Shown here: piece after piece, positions 43,201 through 64,000 of the stretch
Layout of the letters: the number at the start of each line of letters is the position of its first letter
Numbering within the stretch: position 1 is the stretch's first letter
Source: Anas platyrhynchos
Taxonomy: Eukaryota > Chordata > Aves > Anseriformes > Anatidae
Length of the DNA stretch: 64,000 bases
NCBI RefSeq assembly: GCF_047663525.1
Contig: NC_092617.1
Coordinates: 6,057,501-6,121,500, forward strand
Direction of reading: 5' to 3'
Notes under the pieces: generated by a model
What the model was told of the DNA's origin: nothing
Seen by the model: the letters and a program-made list of their open reading frames with translations, nothing else
The model's database searches: none
Made by a program: the position numbers and the translations under genes

Positions 43201-44959
43201 GCCTCACCGCTGCCGCCCCGCAGGGAGGCCGAGGCGCTGAGGAAGGAGAACGGGGAGCTCAGGAGGCACCTGCGGGAGGCCGAGGTCCCCCAAATCTTAC
43301 CCTTTTTACCCCATTTTTCCCCCATTTAACCCCACCCTATTCCCATTTAATCTCCACTTTCCCCATTCTATCCTTTTTTCCCCCTTTTCCCACAAATTCT
43401 CCCCATTTTATCACCATTTTACCCCATTTTACCACCATTTTCCCCCATTTTGCCCCCATTTCCCCCAATTTCCCCCCCATTTTTCCCTTTTTACCACTAC
43501 TTTCCCCCATTTTTCCCACCATTTTCCCCCATTTGGACACCCTTTTCCCCTTTTAACCCCACTTTTCGCCCATTTGACCACCATTTTCCCCCATTTAACC
43601 TAAATTTCCCCCAATTAAACCCCCTTTTCACCATTTATCCTCCCATTTTTCCCCATTTTTCCCCATTTCACCCAATTTCCCCCTCTCTTTTCCCCTATTC
43701 ACCCCATTTTCCCCATTTAACCCCCCAATTTCCCTTTATTTTACCTAATTCTGCTCTATTTAACCCATTTCTCCCCATTTAACCCCCATTTACCCCCAAT
43801 TTCCCCTATTTACCCCCCGAACTCCCCATTTTCCCCCAAATTTCCCCCTTTAACCCCCCAAATTCCCCTTTAACTCCCCCAATTCCCCATTTTCCTCCCC
43901 CAATCCCCCCCTTTTCCCCCCAATCTCCCCCTTAACCCCAAAATTCCCCTTTTTCCCCCCAAATTCCCCCCCAGGTCTCCCCAGGCTGGCGATCGAGCAG
44001 GTGAGGCCCCCCCCCGACCCCCTCAATTTTGGGGTCCCCCCCACCCCAGGTGCTCAGCACCCCAAAATTCCCCCCCCAGGAACAGCACCCCCCGGCCGGT
44101 CGCCATCACCTCCCCGGTCGAGACAGGTAAGACCCCATTTTTTTCCCTAAAACCCCCCTTTTTACCCCAAAACCCCCCTCCCCCCCCATTTCCCCCAAAT
44201 CCCCCTTTTTTCCCCCAAACCCCCACCACCCCCATTTCCCCTCCATTCTTTGGGACCCCCCCATTTCTGGGGAGCCCCAAAATCGCGCTTTTTCCCCCCA
44301 AAACCCCTCTCCCCCCCCAGTGACCCCCCAGCCCCGGCGGCAGCTCAGCAGCCTGGTAGTGAGGTAACCACAACCCCCCCCCCCAAATTCATAAACACCC
44401 CCAAATTTGGGCTTTTTCACCCCAAAACCGTGCCCCCCCGCAGCCGCACGGCGTCGCTGGAGCGGCCCCCACCCCGCGGGACCCCCACTTGGCCGGGTGA
44501 GCCCCAAAATCCCCGGGTTTCACCCCAAAAATCCACCTCCCCCCCCCTTCCCCATACACCCTAAGCCTCCCACAAGCCCCGCCCCCTTTGCGTCAAGCCC
44601 CGCCCCCTGCACCCAAACCACGCCCCCAGCCCTTAAAGCCACACCCCTACCCCTTAAGCCCCGCCCCCATTCCCTAAGCCCCGCCCACTCACCCCAAGCC
44701 CCGCCCACCATTCACAATCCACGCCCCAGCCCATTCTCTTCACTATCCCTAAGCCCCGCCCCCTTAAGGCCACGCCCACTCCTCAAGCCACGCCCCCACC
44801 CTCCCCATTCCCTCCCACTAGCCCCAAGCCACGCCCACTCTCCACAAGCCACGCCCCCTCCCTCCCCATTGGCTCCCACTACCCCAAGCCCCGCCCCCTT
44901 AACGCTGACCCCGCCCCCTCTCCGCAGTCCCCGCCCCCAGCCTGCCCCGCCACAGGTAA
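40230..44959 (+). CDS. RNF212B: RING finger protein 212B, meiotic crossover factor
   Basis: Exons 40230-40353, 42363-42415, 42849-42917, 42996-43111, 43224-43284, 43975-44000, 44080-44126, 44321-44363, 44444-44496 and 44928-44959 give 207 residues in one frame. RNF212B is a ZIP3-type SUMO/ubiquitin ligase acting at meiotic crossover sites. A C3HC4 RING is visible: Cys12, Cys15, Cys30, His32, Cys35, Cys38, Cys44, Cys47, in the family context DWFHCNRC and [10 protein letters not shown]. It is followed by [17 protein letters not shown], a coiled coil (about 85-135) ending [12 protein letters not shown], and the Ser/Pro tail [20 protein letters not shown]. The model ends PSLPRHR and TAA at 44957-44959. 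That TAA overlaps a consensus donor (CAG|GTAAG), so either the tail is about 90 residues shorter than human (about 300) or a further exon exists. The exon 5 donor (GAG|gtcccc) is weak. Paralogue RNF212 is the main alternative; the SRTASLE tail favours RNF212B. Confidence 0.87.
40354..42320. repeat. RNF212B intron 1 minisatellite, TTTTACCTCATAAAATGGG type
   Basis: About 35 units of 45-60 bases alternate TTTTACCTCATAAAATGGGT, AAAAGGGGTCCCC, CTTTAATGTCATAAAATGGA and AGCAGAAAGGGGTCTGTCAA. Confidence 0.87.
42418..42760. repeat. RNF212B intron 2 array of GCCGCCATCTTGG (YY1-type) units
   Basis: Eleven GCCGCCAT(C/T)TT-type sites in 340 bases. The unit of about 60-65 bases is GGGCCGCCATCTTGGATCCC, CCCATTCACCCCCATAG, then a second site and ACTCCCCACTGGG. 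Confidence 0.85.
43285..43965. repeat. RNF212B intron repeat, TTTCCCCCATTTTACCCC type
   Basis: Pyrimidine-rich short units (CCCATTTTTCCCC, CCATTTAACCCC). The donor of this intron is the weak GAG|gtcccc. Confidence 0.8.
44525..44925. repeat. GC-box minisatellite in last RNF212B intron
   Basis: AAGCCCCGCCCCCTTAAG and AAGCCACGCCCACTC units, reverse orientation of the family. Confidence 0.8.
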
Positions 44960-45168
44960 GCTCCGTCACCGCCGGGCGGAAGTCGCCTCCTCATGCCCTC
45001 AACCAAGATGGCGGCGCCGCGTTGCCCCTAGCAACCTCCGCTGTTCCGCCCTCCCCCCCTCCGCGTTGCCTGGCAACCGCCGCCATTTTGCTCCCCCTCC
45101 CGCCGCGTTGCCGGGCAACCGCCGCCATCTTGCGAGCGCGCCCGGCCGCCGCCATCTTGGGAGGCAAG
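44960..45168 (+). promoter_or_regulatory. PSMB5 promoter with three tandem RFX X-box/YY1 modules
   Basis: X-box inverted repeats GTTGCC(N1-3)(G/A)GCAAC lie at 45021-45035, 45065-45077 and 45107-45119. YY1-type AAGATGGCGGC or GCCGCCATCTTG sites lie near 45005, 45079, 45121 and 45148, and AAGATGG spans the start codon. No TATA is seen. The module CGTTGCC..GGCAACCGCCGCCAT is repeated. Confidence 0.75.
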
Positions 45169-48220
<3,052 letters not shown>

Positions 48221-48224
48221 GGTG

Positions 48225-49830
48225 GGTGAGGGGGGGTTTTGGGGGGCATTTGGGGGGGTTTGGGGAGGGTTTCGGGGGGTTTTGGGGGGTTTTGGGGGGG
48301 GTTTGGGGCTGGAGGGTGGTGGGTGAGGGGGTGGAGGCTGGGGTTGGGTTAAGAAAATGGAGGCCAAGAGGGTTTTTTGTTTTTTTTTGGGGGGGTTTTG
48401 GGGGTGGAGGCCATGGTTGGGGTGAGAAAATGGAGGCCAAGAGGGTTTTGGGGGGGATTTGGGGGGTTTTGGAGGTGGAGGGTGGTGGGAGAGGGGGTGG
48501 AGGCCATGGTTGGGTTGAGAAAATGGAGGTCAAGAGGGTTTTGGGGAGGATTTGGGGGTTTTCGGGGGGCGGAGGCCATGATTCAGGTGAGGATATGGAG
48601 GCCAAGAGGGTTTTGGGGGGGATTTGGGGGGGTTTTGGGGGGATTTGGGGGGGGTTGGGGGTGGAGGGTGGTGGGTGAGGTGGTGGAGGCTGGGGTTGGG
48701 TTAAGAAAATGGAGGCCAAGAGGGTTTTTTGGTTTTTTTTGGGGGGGTTTTGGGGGTGGAGGCCACAGTTGGGTTGAGAAAATGGAGGCCAAGAGGGTTT
48801 TTAGAGGGGATTTGGGGGCATTTGGGGGGTTTTGGAGGTGGAGGGTGGTGGGAGAGGGGGTGGAGGCCATGGTTGGGGTGAGAAAATGGAGGCCACGAGG
48901 GATTTTGGGGGGGATTTGAGGGGTTTTTGGGGGTTTTGGGGGTGGAGGCTGGTGGGTGAGGGGGGTGGAGGTCATGGTTGGGTTGAGAAAATGGAGGCCA
49001 AGAGGGTTTTAGAGGGGATTTGGGAGTTTTTGGGGGGCGGAGGCCATGATTCAGGTGAGGATATGGAGGCCAAGAGGGTTTTGGGGGGGATTTTGGGGGG
49101 TTTTGGGGGGATTTGGGGGGGGTTTGGGGGTGGAGGGTGGTGGGAGAGGGGGTGGAGGTTGTGGTTGGGTTAAGAAAATGGAGGCCAAGAGGGTTTTTTG
49201 TTTTTTTTGGGGGGTTTTGGGGGTGGAGGCCATGGTTGGGGTGAGAAAATGGAGGCCAAGAGGGTTTTGGGGGGGATTTGGGGGGATTTGGGGGGTTTTG
49301 GAGGTGGAGGGTGGTGGGAGAGGGGGTGGAGGCCATGGTTGGGGTGAGAAAATGGAGGCCAAGAGGGTTTTTTGTTTTTTTTGGGGGGGTTTTGGGGGTG
49401 GAGGCCATGGTTGGGGTGAGAAAATGGAGGCCAAGAGGGTTTTGGGGGGGATTTGGGGGGATTTGGGGGGCGGAGGCCATGATTCAGGTGAGGATATGGA
49501 GGCCAAGAGGGTTTTTGGGGGGGATTTGGGGGGTTTTGGGGGTGGAGGCTGGGGATTTTGGGGTGGAGGCTGATGGTTTTGGGGGTGGAGGCCACAGTTG
49601 GGTTGAGAAAATGGAGGCCAAGAGGGATTTTGGGGAGATTTTGGGGGGATTTTGGAGGTTTTTGGGGGTGGAGGCCGGGTTTTTTTTGGAGGTTCTCCTT
49701 GGTTCAGGGGGTGGAGGCCGCATTTGCGTTGAGAACATGGAGGCCGGGAGCATTTTTGGGGGGATTTGGGGGGTTTTTGGGGGTGGAGGCCGGGATTTGG
49801 GGTCCCAATCCTGGAGGCCGCGTTGTTTCC
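48225..49830. repeat. Minisatellite downstream of PSMB5, AAAATGGAGGCCAAGAGGG type
   Basis: About 15 copies of GAAAATGGAGGCCAAGAGGG with TTTTGGGGGGGATTTGGGG and GGAGGCCATGGTTGGG spacers, 70-120 bases apart. Long frames on both strands are translations of this array. It may be an intron of the 3' UTR. Confidence 0.85.
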
Positions 49831-49833
49831 TTG

Positions 49834-50215
49834 CAGGCTTCCCATTGGCTGACGGAGGTGTCAATCACTGCAGGGGGCGGGGCCACTGCGGGGATCGCCC
49901 CGTCCCCTTCTGGAGTGGCCCCGCCCCCTTTGGTGTTGTCCCCGCCCCCTGCAGCCCATTAAACTCTCTGATTGGTTCCAGCCCCTGCCTGTCATTCATG
50001 GGGGTGGGACGGGGAGGGGAGGGGGAGCGAGGAGGGAGCTGCGCATGCGTCAGGGCTCCGGGAGGGGAGGGGGAGCGGGGGCGGAGCCGCGCCGTGCGTC
50101 CCCGTGCGTCGCCCCGCCCCTGCCGCGTTCTGATTGGCTGGTGGGGAGGAAGGGGCGGGGCCAAGCGGAAAGCGCGCGGAAGGGAGCGGCGGGAGGGGCC
50201 GGGACGGGTTTGGGG
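49834..50215 (+). promoter_or_regulatory. CCAAT/NRF1 CpG-rich region, probable HAUS4 promoter
   Basis: CCCATTGGCTGACGG with GTGTCAATCAC (49844-49867), CTGATTGGTTCC (about 49968), an NRF1-like TGCGCATGCGTC (50040-50051) and CTGATTGGCTGG (about 50129). The segment GGGGAGGGGAGGGGGAGCG occurs twice. HAUS4 coding starts 760 bases on, after an acceptor, so a non-coding first exon here is inferred. ATTAAA at 49958-49963 could be a PSMB5 3' signal. Confidence 0.6.
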
Positions 50216-50960
50216 TGAAAAAGGGGGAAATTGGGGCTGGGGGGGGGGCCGTGGGGGGATGGGGGGGGGGTTGGGGAGGGGAAGGGGGGAGTTGGGGTGA
50301 GAAATGGGGGTTTTGGGAAAATATGAGGGGTTTGGGGTGGGAAATGGGATTTTTGGGTAAAAAAACGTGGATTTGGGGTCATAAATATACGCTTTGGGTT
50401 CAAATGTGGGAGATTTGGGGGTAAAGATGGGGGATTTGGGGTGAAAAATGGGAATTTGGGGTTGAGATGGGGAATTTAGGAGGAAAATTGGGAATTTGGG
50501 GTTAAAAAGGGACGTTTAGGGTAATAAACAGGGGTTTTGGGGTGAAAAATGGGATTTGGGGTTAAAAATGAGGGTATTGGGGTAAAAATGGAGGTTTGGG
50601 GGTGAAAACTGGGGTGAAAAATGGTGATTTTGGGGTTGAAAAGGGAGGTTTGGGATGAGAAATGGGTGTTTGGGGTAAAAAAGGGGGGTTTGGGGTCAAG
50701 AAATGGGGATTTGGGGTGAAAAGTTTGAAACTTGGGGGCCAAAAGGGAGTTTGGGGTGAAAAATTGGGAATTTGGGGTGAAAAATGGGGATTTGGGGTCA
50801 AAAAGGGGGGGATTTGGGGTGGGAAAAGGGGGATTTGGGGCAAAAAAGGGGGGATTTGGAGTGAAAAATGTGAATTTTGGTGTGAAATGGGAGATTTTGG
50901 GGTGAAAAAGGGGGGATTTAGGGCAAAACACACTAATGTGCTGTGGGTAACCCCCCCCTT
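50216..50960. repeat. HAUS4 5' UTR intron repeat, GGGGTGAAAAATGGGGATTT type
   Basis: About 30 units of 22-26 bases ending before the acceptor at 50972-50973. Confidence 0.82.
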
Positions 50961-50977
50961 GCCCCCCATTTAGCGCC

Positions 50978-52985
50978 ATGACGGACCTGGAGGCGGAGCT
51001 TCTGGGTGAGAGGGGCGGGGCCAAAAGGGGTGGGATACTTATTATGCAAATGAGATGCAAATTGTATGTAAATTAGATGCTAACGAGCCCCTCCCTCCCC
51101 ACAGGCCCGGCGCTGCCCCTGCCCCCCCCCGAGGAGCTCCTCCCCCACCCGGGGCTGGGCCGGCTGCTGGCGGCCCTGGGGGCGGGGCCTGAGGGGGCGG
51201 GGCCCGAGGGGGCGGGGCTCGGCGCGGCCGGGGGGCGGAGCCTGCGGCGGGCGGAGGCGGAGCTTGGGCGGCAGCGAGCCTCCTGGTTGGCCCACGAGGG
51301 GCTCTGGGGGGCGGTGCTGGAGCTGCTGCGGGAGCCCCGCCCCCAGGAGGTGTGGCCTAAAGGGGGAGGGGCCTAAAGGGGGCGTGGCCTAAAAGGGGGC
51401 GGGGCTTGGGGTGTAATGGGAAGGCCACGCCCCCTTTCAGGCCCCGCCCACCCTGGAGCTAGCGCTGGCATTGGCCGAGCTGCGCCTGGGCCCGCCCCCA
51501 TTGGCCGCCCTGCTGCCGCCCCCCCAGGTGAGCCCCGCCCCCTCATTTGAATATTTAATGATGTCATCGGCCACGCCCTCTGACGTCATAAACCACGCCC
51601 CCTTTTTCCAACAGGACCCCGCCCCCTTGCGCCAACGCCTGCTGCCATTGGTGGAGCGGCGCCTGGCGGGGAAGGCGGGGCAGCTGGCCGACTACTTCCG
51701 GGGGCGGGGCCGTGACGTCACCGCCACTGATGACGTCATCGGTGACGTCACCGCCGTGGCCGAGGAGCTGGCGGCCCAACGGCGCCGCCTGGAGGCCGCC
51801 ACCGCCCGGCGCCGCCGCCTGGCCGGGCAGCTGGAGAGCGTCCGGCGCCTCTACCCCCAGGTACGCCGCGGTGACGTCATCGGTGACGTCATCGATGATG
51901 TCATTGGTGATGTCACGGCCCCGCCCTCGCAGGTTTTGGGGCGCTGCGGGGCGCTGCTGGGGCGGCTGCAGGAGGAGCGGGCGGCGGGGGCGGAGCTGGA
52001 GCGGCGCCGGGGGCTCTACCTGGAGGCCAAGGGGGCGGCCACGCTGCTCAAGATCCGGTGGGTGGTGACGTCGTCGTGACATCATCGCGGGGTGTGACGT
52101 CATCGCGAGGTGTGACGTCATCTTGACGTGGTGGGGGCCCCGCAGGTTGGAGGAGCTGACGCTGCTGCTGGACACCTACAGACCCGAGGTGCTGGAGGCG
52201 CACCGCGTCATCAGGTGCGGCCCCTATCGCCCCACGCTGTCGCGATATACCGTGATATCGCCCCCATATCGCCCTATATTGCCTCATGCTATCACGATAT
52301 ACCATGATATCACCCTATACTGTCCCGATATGCTGCGATATCGCCCCCTATCGCCCCATACTGTCACGATATACCCTGATATCGGACCCATATCGCCCCA
52401 TACTGTCACGATATAGCATAATATTACGCCATACTGTCATGATATACTGCGATATCACCCCATATCACTCCCTATTGCCCCATACTATCCCGATACCCTC
52501 TGATATTGCCCCATTCTACCGCAATATCCCCCTATATCACCTTGTACTATCCCGATATAGCCCCATATCGCTCCCTATCGCCCCATACTATCCCAATATC
52601 CCCTGATATCACCCCACATCCCCCTAATATCACCGCATACTGTTGTGATATACCCCAATAGTGCCCCATATCACCCCTTACTCTCGCGATATCGCGCGAT
52701 ATCCCGTGATAGCGCCCCGATGTCGCCCCATATCGCAGGTCGCGCCTGGAGGCGGAGCTATCGCGGGCAGAGGCGGAGCTGTCGGGGGCGAGGGAGGCGC
52801 TGGGGGCGCTGCGGGCGCTGGGCCCGGGCTTCCAGGAGGCGGCCGCCGAGTACGGGCGGCTCCGCGAGCGCCTCCGCCACCGCCGCTGGGCCCTGCGCCA
52901 GCTCCACCGCCATGACGGTGACGTCAGCGATGACGCCAGCGATGACGTCAGCGATGACGTCACCAAGGATGGAGGCCCGGCGTGA
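50978..52985 (+). CDS. HAUS4: HAUS augmin-like complex subunit 4
   Basis: Seven coding exons, 50978-51005, 51105-51349, 51441-51527, 51615-51860, 51933-52057, 52146-52214 and 52739-52985, give 348 residues (human 363), all phases closing. HAUS4 is a subunit of augmin, which recruits gamma-tubulin to existing microtubules for spindle assembly. Similarity is clearest in the C-terminal half: ELERRRGLYLEAKGAATLLKIRLEELTLLLDTYRPEVLEAHRVIR against the human ELDRINAQYLEVKCGAMILK region, and RHRRWALRQL against NKRWALQEF. The protein is largely Leu/Arg/Glu coiled coil. Exon 2 includes a GAGPEGAGPEGAG repeat, and exons 4 and 7 have DDV/GDV repeats translated from TGACGTCA repeats. An acceptor (TAG at 50971-50973) sits five bases before the ATG, so there is at least one non-coding first exon upstream. 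It is the immediate upstream neighbour of PRMT5, as in human. Confidence 0.85.
51570..52135. repeat. TGACGTCA (CRE palindrome) cluster through HAUS4 exons and introns
   Basis: TGACGTCA occurs near 51575, 51714, 51730, 51742, 51872, 51884, 52096 and 52113, with near-matches between. It is joined as TGACGTCATCGG units that run through exon 4 coding DNA (DDVIGDV). A further three lie in exon 7 (52919-52962). Confidence 0.85.
52215..52735. repeat. HAUS4 last-intron repeat, CCCCATACTGTC-ACGATATA type
   Basis: Units of about 40-60 bases: ATATCGCCCCATACTGTCAC, GATATACC(A/G)TGATATC. Rich in palindromic GATATC and CGATAT. Confidence 0.85.
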
Positions 52986-53110
52986 GACAAGATGGCTGCC
53001 GGGGGGGGCAAGATGGCCGCTGTGGCAACCACGAGGTCTCCATGGCAACAAGATGGCCGTCACGTTGGCCCCACCCCCTGGTTGCCATGGAGACAGCTGT
53101 GGCCAAGCCC
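52985..53110. repeat. YY1-type and X-box sites at the HAUS4 3' end
   Basis: ACAAGATGGCTGCC, GCAAGATGGCCGCT and ACAAGATGGCCGTC with CTCCATGGCAAC and GTTGCCATGGAGAC. Same combination as at 33.0-33.3 kb and the PSMB5 promoter. Confidence 0.7.
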
Positions 53111-53117
53111 CGCCCCC

Positions 53118-53123
53118 AATAAA
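53118..53123 (+). other. Polyadenylation signal AATAAA of HAUS4
   Basis: AATAAA 133 bases after the TGA at 52983-52985. Confidence 0.75.
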
Positions 53124-53154
53124 TTAGCCCCTCCCCCTTTCTGCCCCTCTCTGG

Positions 53155-53726
53155 CCTCTCATTGGTTGGAATGGGGGGTGGGAGGGGCGTGGCCTCGGTG
53201 ATTGGCAGCGGGAGGTGGGCGGGGATTGGGTGGGTGGGAGGGGTCTGCGGGGGGTGATTGACAGGCGTGGACAATTGGTGATTGGTTAAGGGGTTTGATT
53301 GACAGCGCGGGGCGCGCAGCCATTGGCCAACACCCCAGTGAGGGCGGGGCCTCCCCTCAGCCCCCCTCAGGCGTTTGATTGACAGCCGAGGCTGCACAGC
53401 CATTGGCTTAAAGCCTAATGAAGGCGGGACTTAGCTTCCCGCCCTCACCCTTGACTGACAGGCGTCTCCGCGCAGGGATTGGCTCAGCACCCAACGAGGG
53501 CGGGACCTCCCCTCAGCCGTTTGATTGACAGCCGAGGCCGCACACCGATTGGCTCACAGTCCAATAAGGGCGGGCCCTCTTTTCCCGCCCAACTCCTTGA
53601 TTGACACCCGTCCCCGCTCCCCCATTGGCCGAGGGGGCGGGCTCTGCGCCTTTTCTCCCTCCCCATTGGCCGCCGCGGCTTTGGCGGCCGGAAGCGGCTC
53701 CTGAGGCGAGGCGGAGGGGCGGCAAG
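53155..53726 (+). promoter_or_regulatory. PRMT5 promoter made of tandem TALE/NF-Y/E2F modules
   Basis: Units of roughly 75-100 bases read TTTGATTGACAGCCGAGGC, GCACAGCCATTGGCT, then GGGCGGGAC. TGATTGACAG lies at 53255, 53296, 53376 and 53522, variants at about 53453 and 53598. At least nine CCAAT boxes (mostly ATTGG) are present, as well as TTCCCGCC and GGCGGGA (E2F-like). No TATA. PBX/PREP and NF-Y binding is inferred from motif identity. Confidence 0.8.
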
Positions 53727-63694
<9,968 letters not shown>

Positions 63695-64000
63695 GTACGG
63701 GATTGGGGTCATTTCGGGGGAATTTGGGGTCTTTGTGGCGTCTTGGGGTGGTCCGGGGGGGATTTGGGGTCTTTGGGGTTCATTTGGGGGGGGGGGTTGG
63801 GGTCCTTTGGGGTCTTTGGGTGGTCATGGGAGTCTTTGGGGTCTATACAGGGTCTTTTGGGGGGGTTTTGGGGTCATTTGGGGTCTTGGGAGGGGATTTG
63901 GGGTCTTTGGGGGTCATTTGGGGTCTTGGGGTGGTCATGGGGAGTCTTGGGGGTCTTTACAGGGTCTTTGGGGGGGGATTTGGGGTCATTTGGGGGGGAT
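63695..64000. repeat. PRMT5 intron 13 repeat, GGTCTTTGGGGTCATTTGGGG type
   Basis: G/T-rich short units continue to the window edge. Remaining PRMT5 exons are expected beyond. Confidence 0.75.

Overview
The window looks like a gene-dense, extremely GC-rich piece of a bird genome, most likely a 'dot' microchromosome. The genes have vertebrate intron-exon structure, short conserved exons and AATAAA signals. Almost every intron is filled by its own G- or C-rich minisatellite. I recognise no rRNA, tRNA, CRISPR array, LINE, SINE, DNA transposon or retrovirus-like element. The species cannot be fixed from the sequence alone.

Seven orthologues of genes known from about 1 Mb of human 14q11.2 lie here within about 60 kb, in a different order. 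On the + strand are ACIN1 (3.85-26.24 kb, 5' part outside the window), NGDN (27.68-32.91), RNF212B (40.23-44.96), PSMB5 (45.17-48.22), HAUS4 (50.98-52.99) and PRMT5 (53.73 to beyond 63.69; last exons outside). DHRS4 (38.23-33.41) is on the - strand and convergent with NGDN. I built exon models by hand from protein homology, splice sites and reading-frame phase. All close in frame except ACIN1, which shows four one-base-type frame conflicts, mostly in G/C runs.

Between the genes are short CpG-rich promoters. Several consist of tandem copies of one transcription-factor module: NF-Y plus TALE sites before PRMT5, RFX plus YY1 before PSMB5, ETS before DHRS4, E2F/NF-Y before NGDN and E2F/GC-box before RNF212B. 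The same tandem amplification also copied exon edges with their splice sites into introns (twice in ACIN1, once in PRMT5). A GC-box minisatellite also runs through coding exons of ACIN1 and HAUS4.

The genes serve unrelated housekeeping or meiotic tasks: splicing/exon-junction ASAP complex (ACIN1), small-subunit ribosome biogenesis and translation control (NGDN), carbonyl/retinal reduction (DHRS4), meiotic crossover control (RNF212B), proteasome catalysis (PSMB5), augmin and spindle assembly (HAUS4), and symmetric arginine methylation (PRMT5). I found no new multi-gene system. The unusual content is the repeat architecture.
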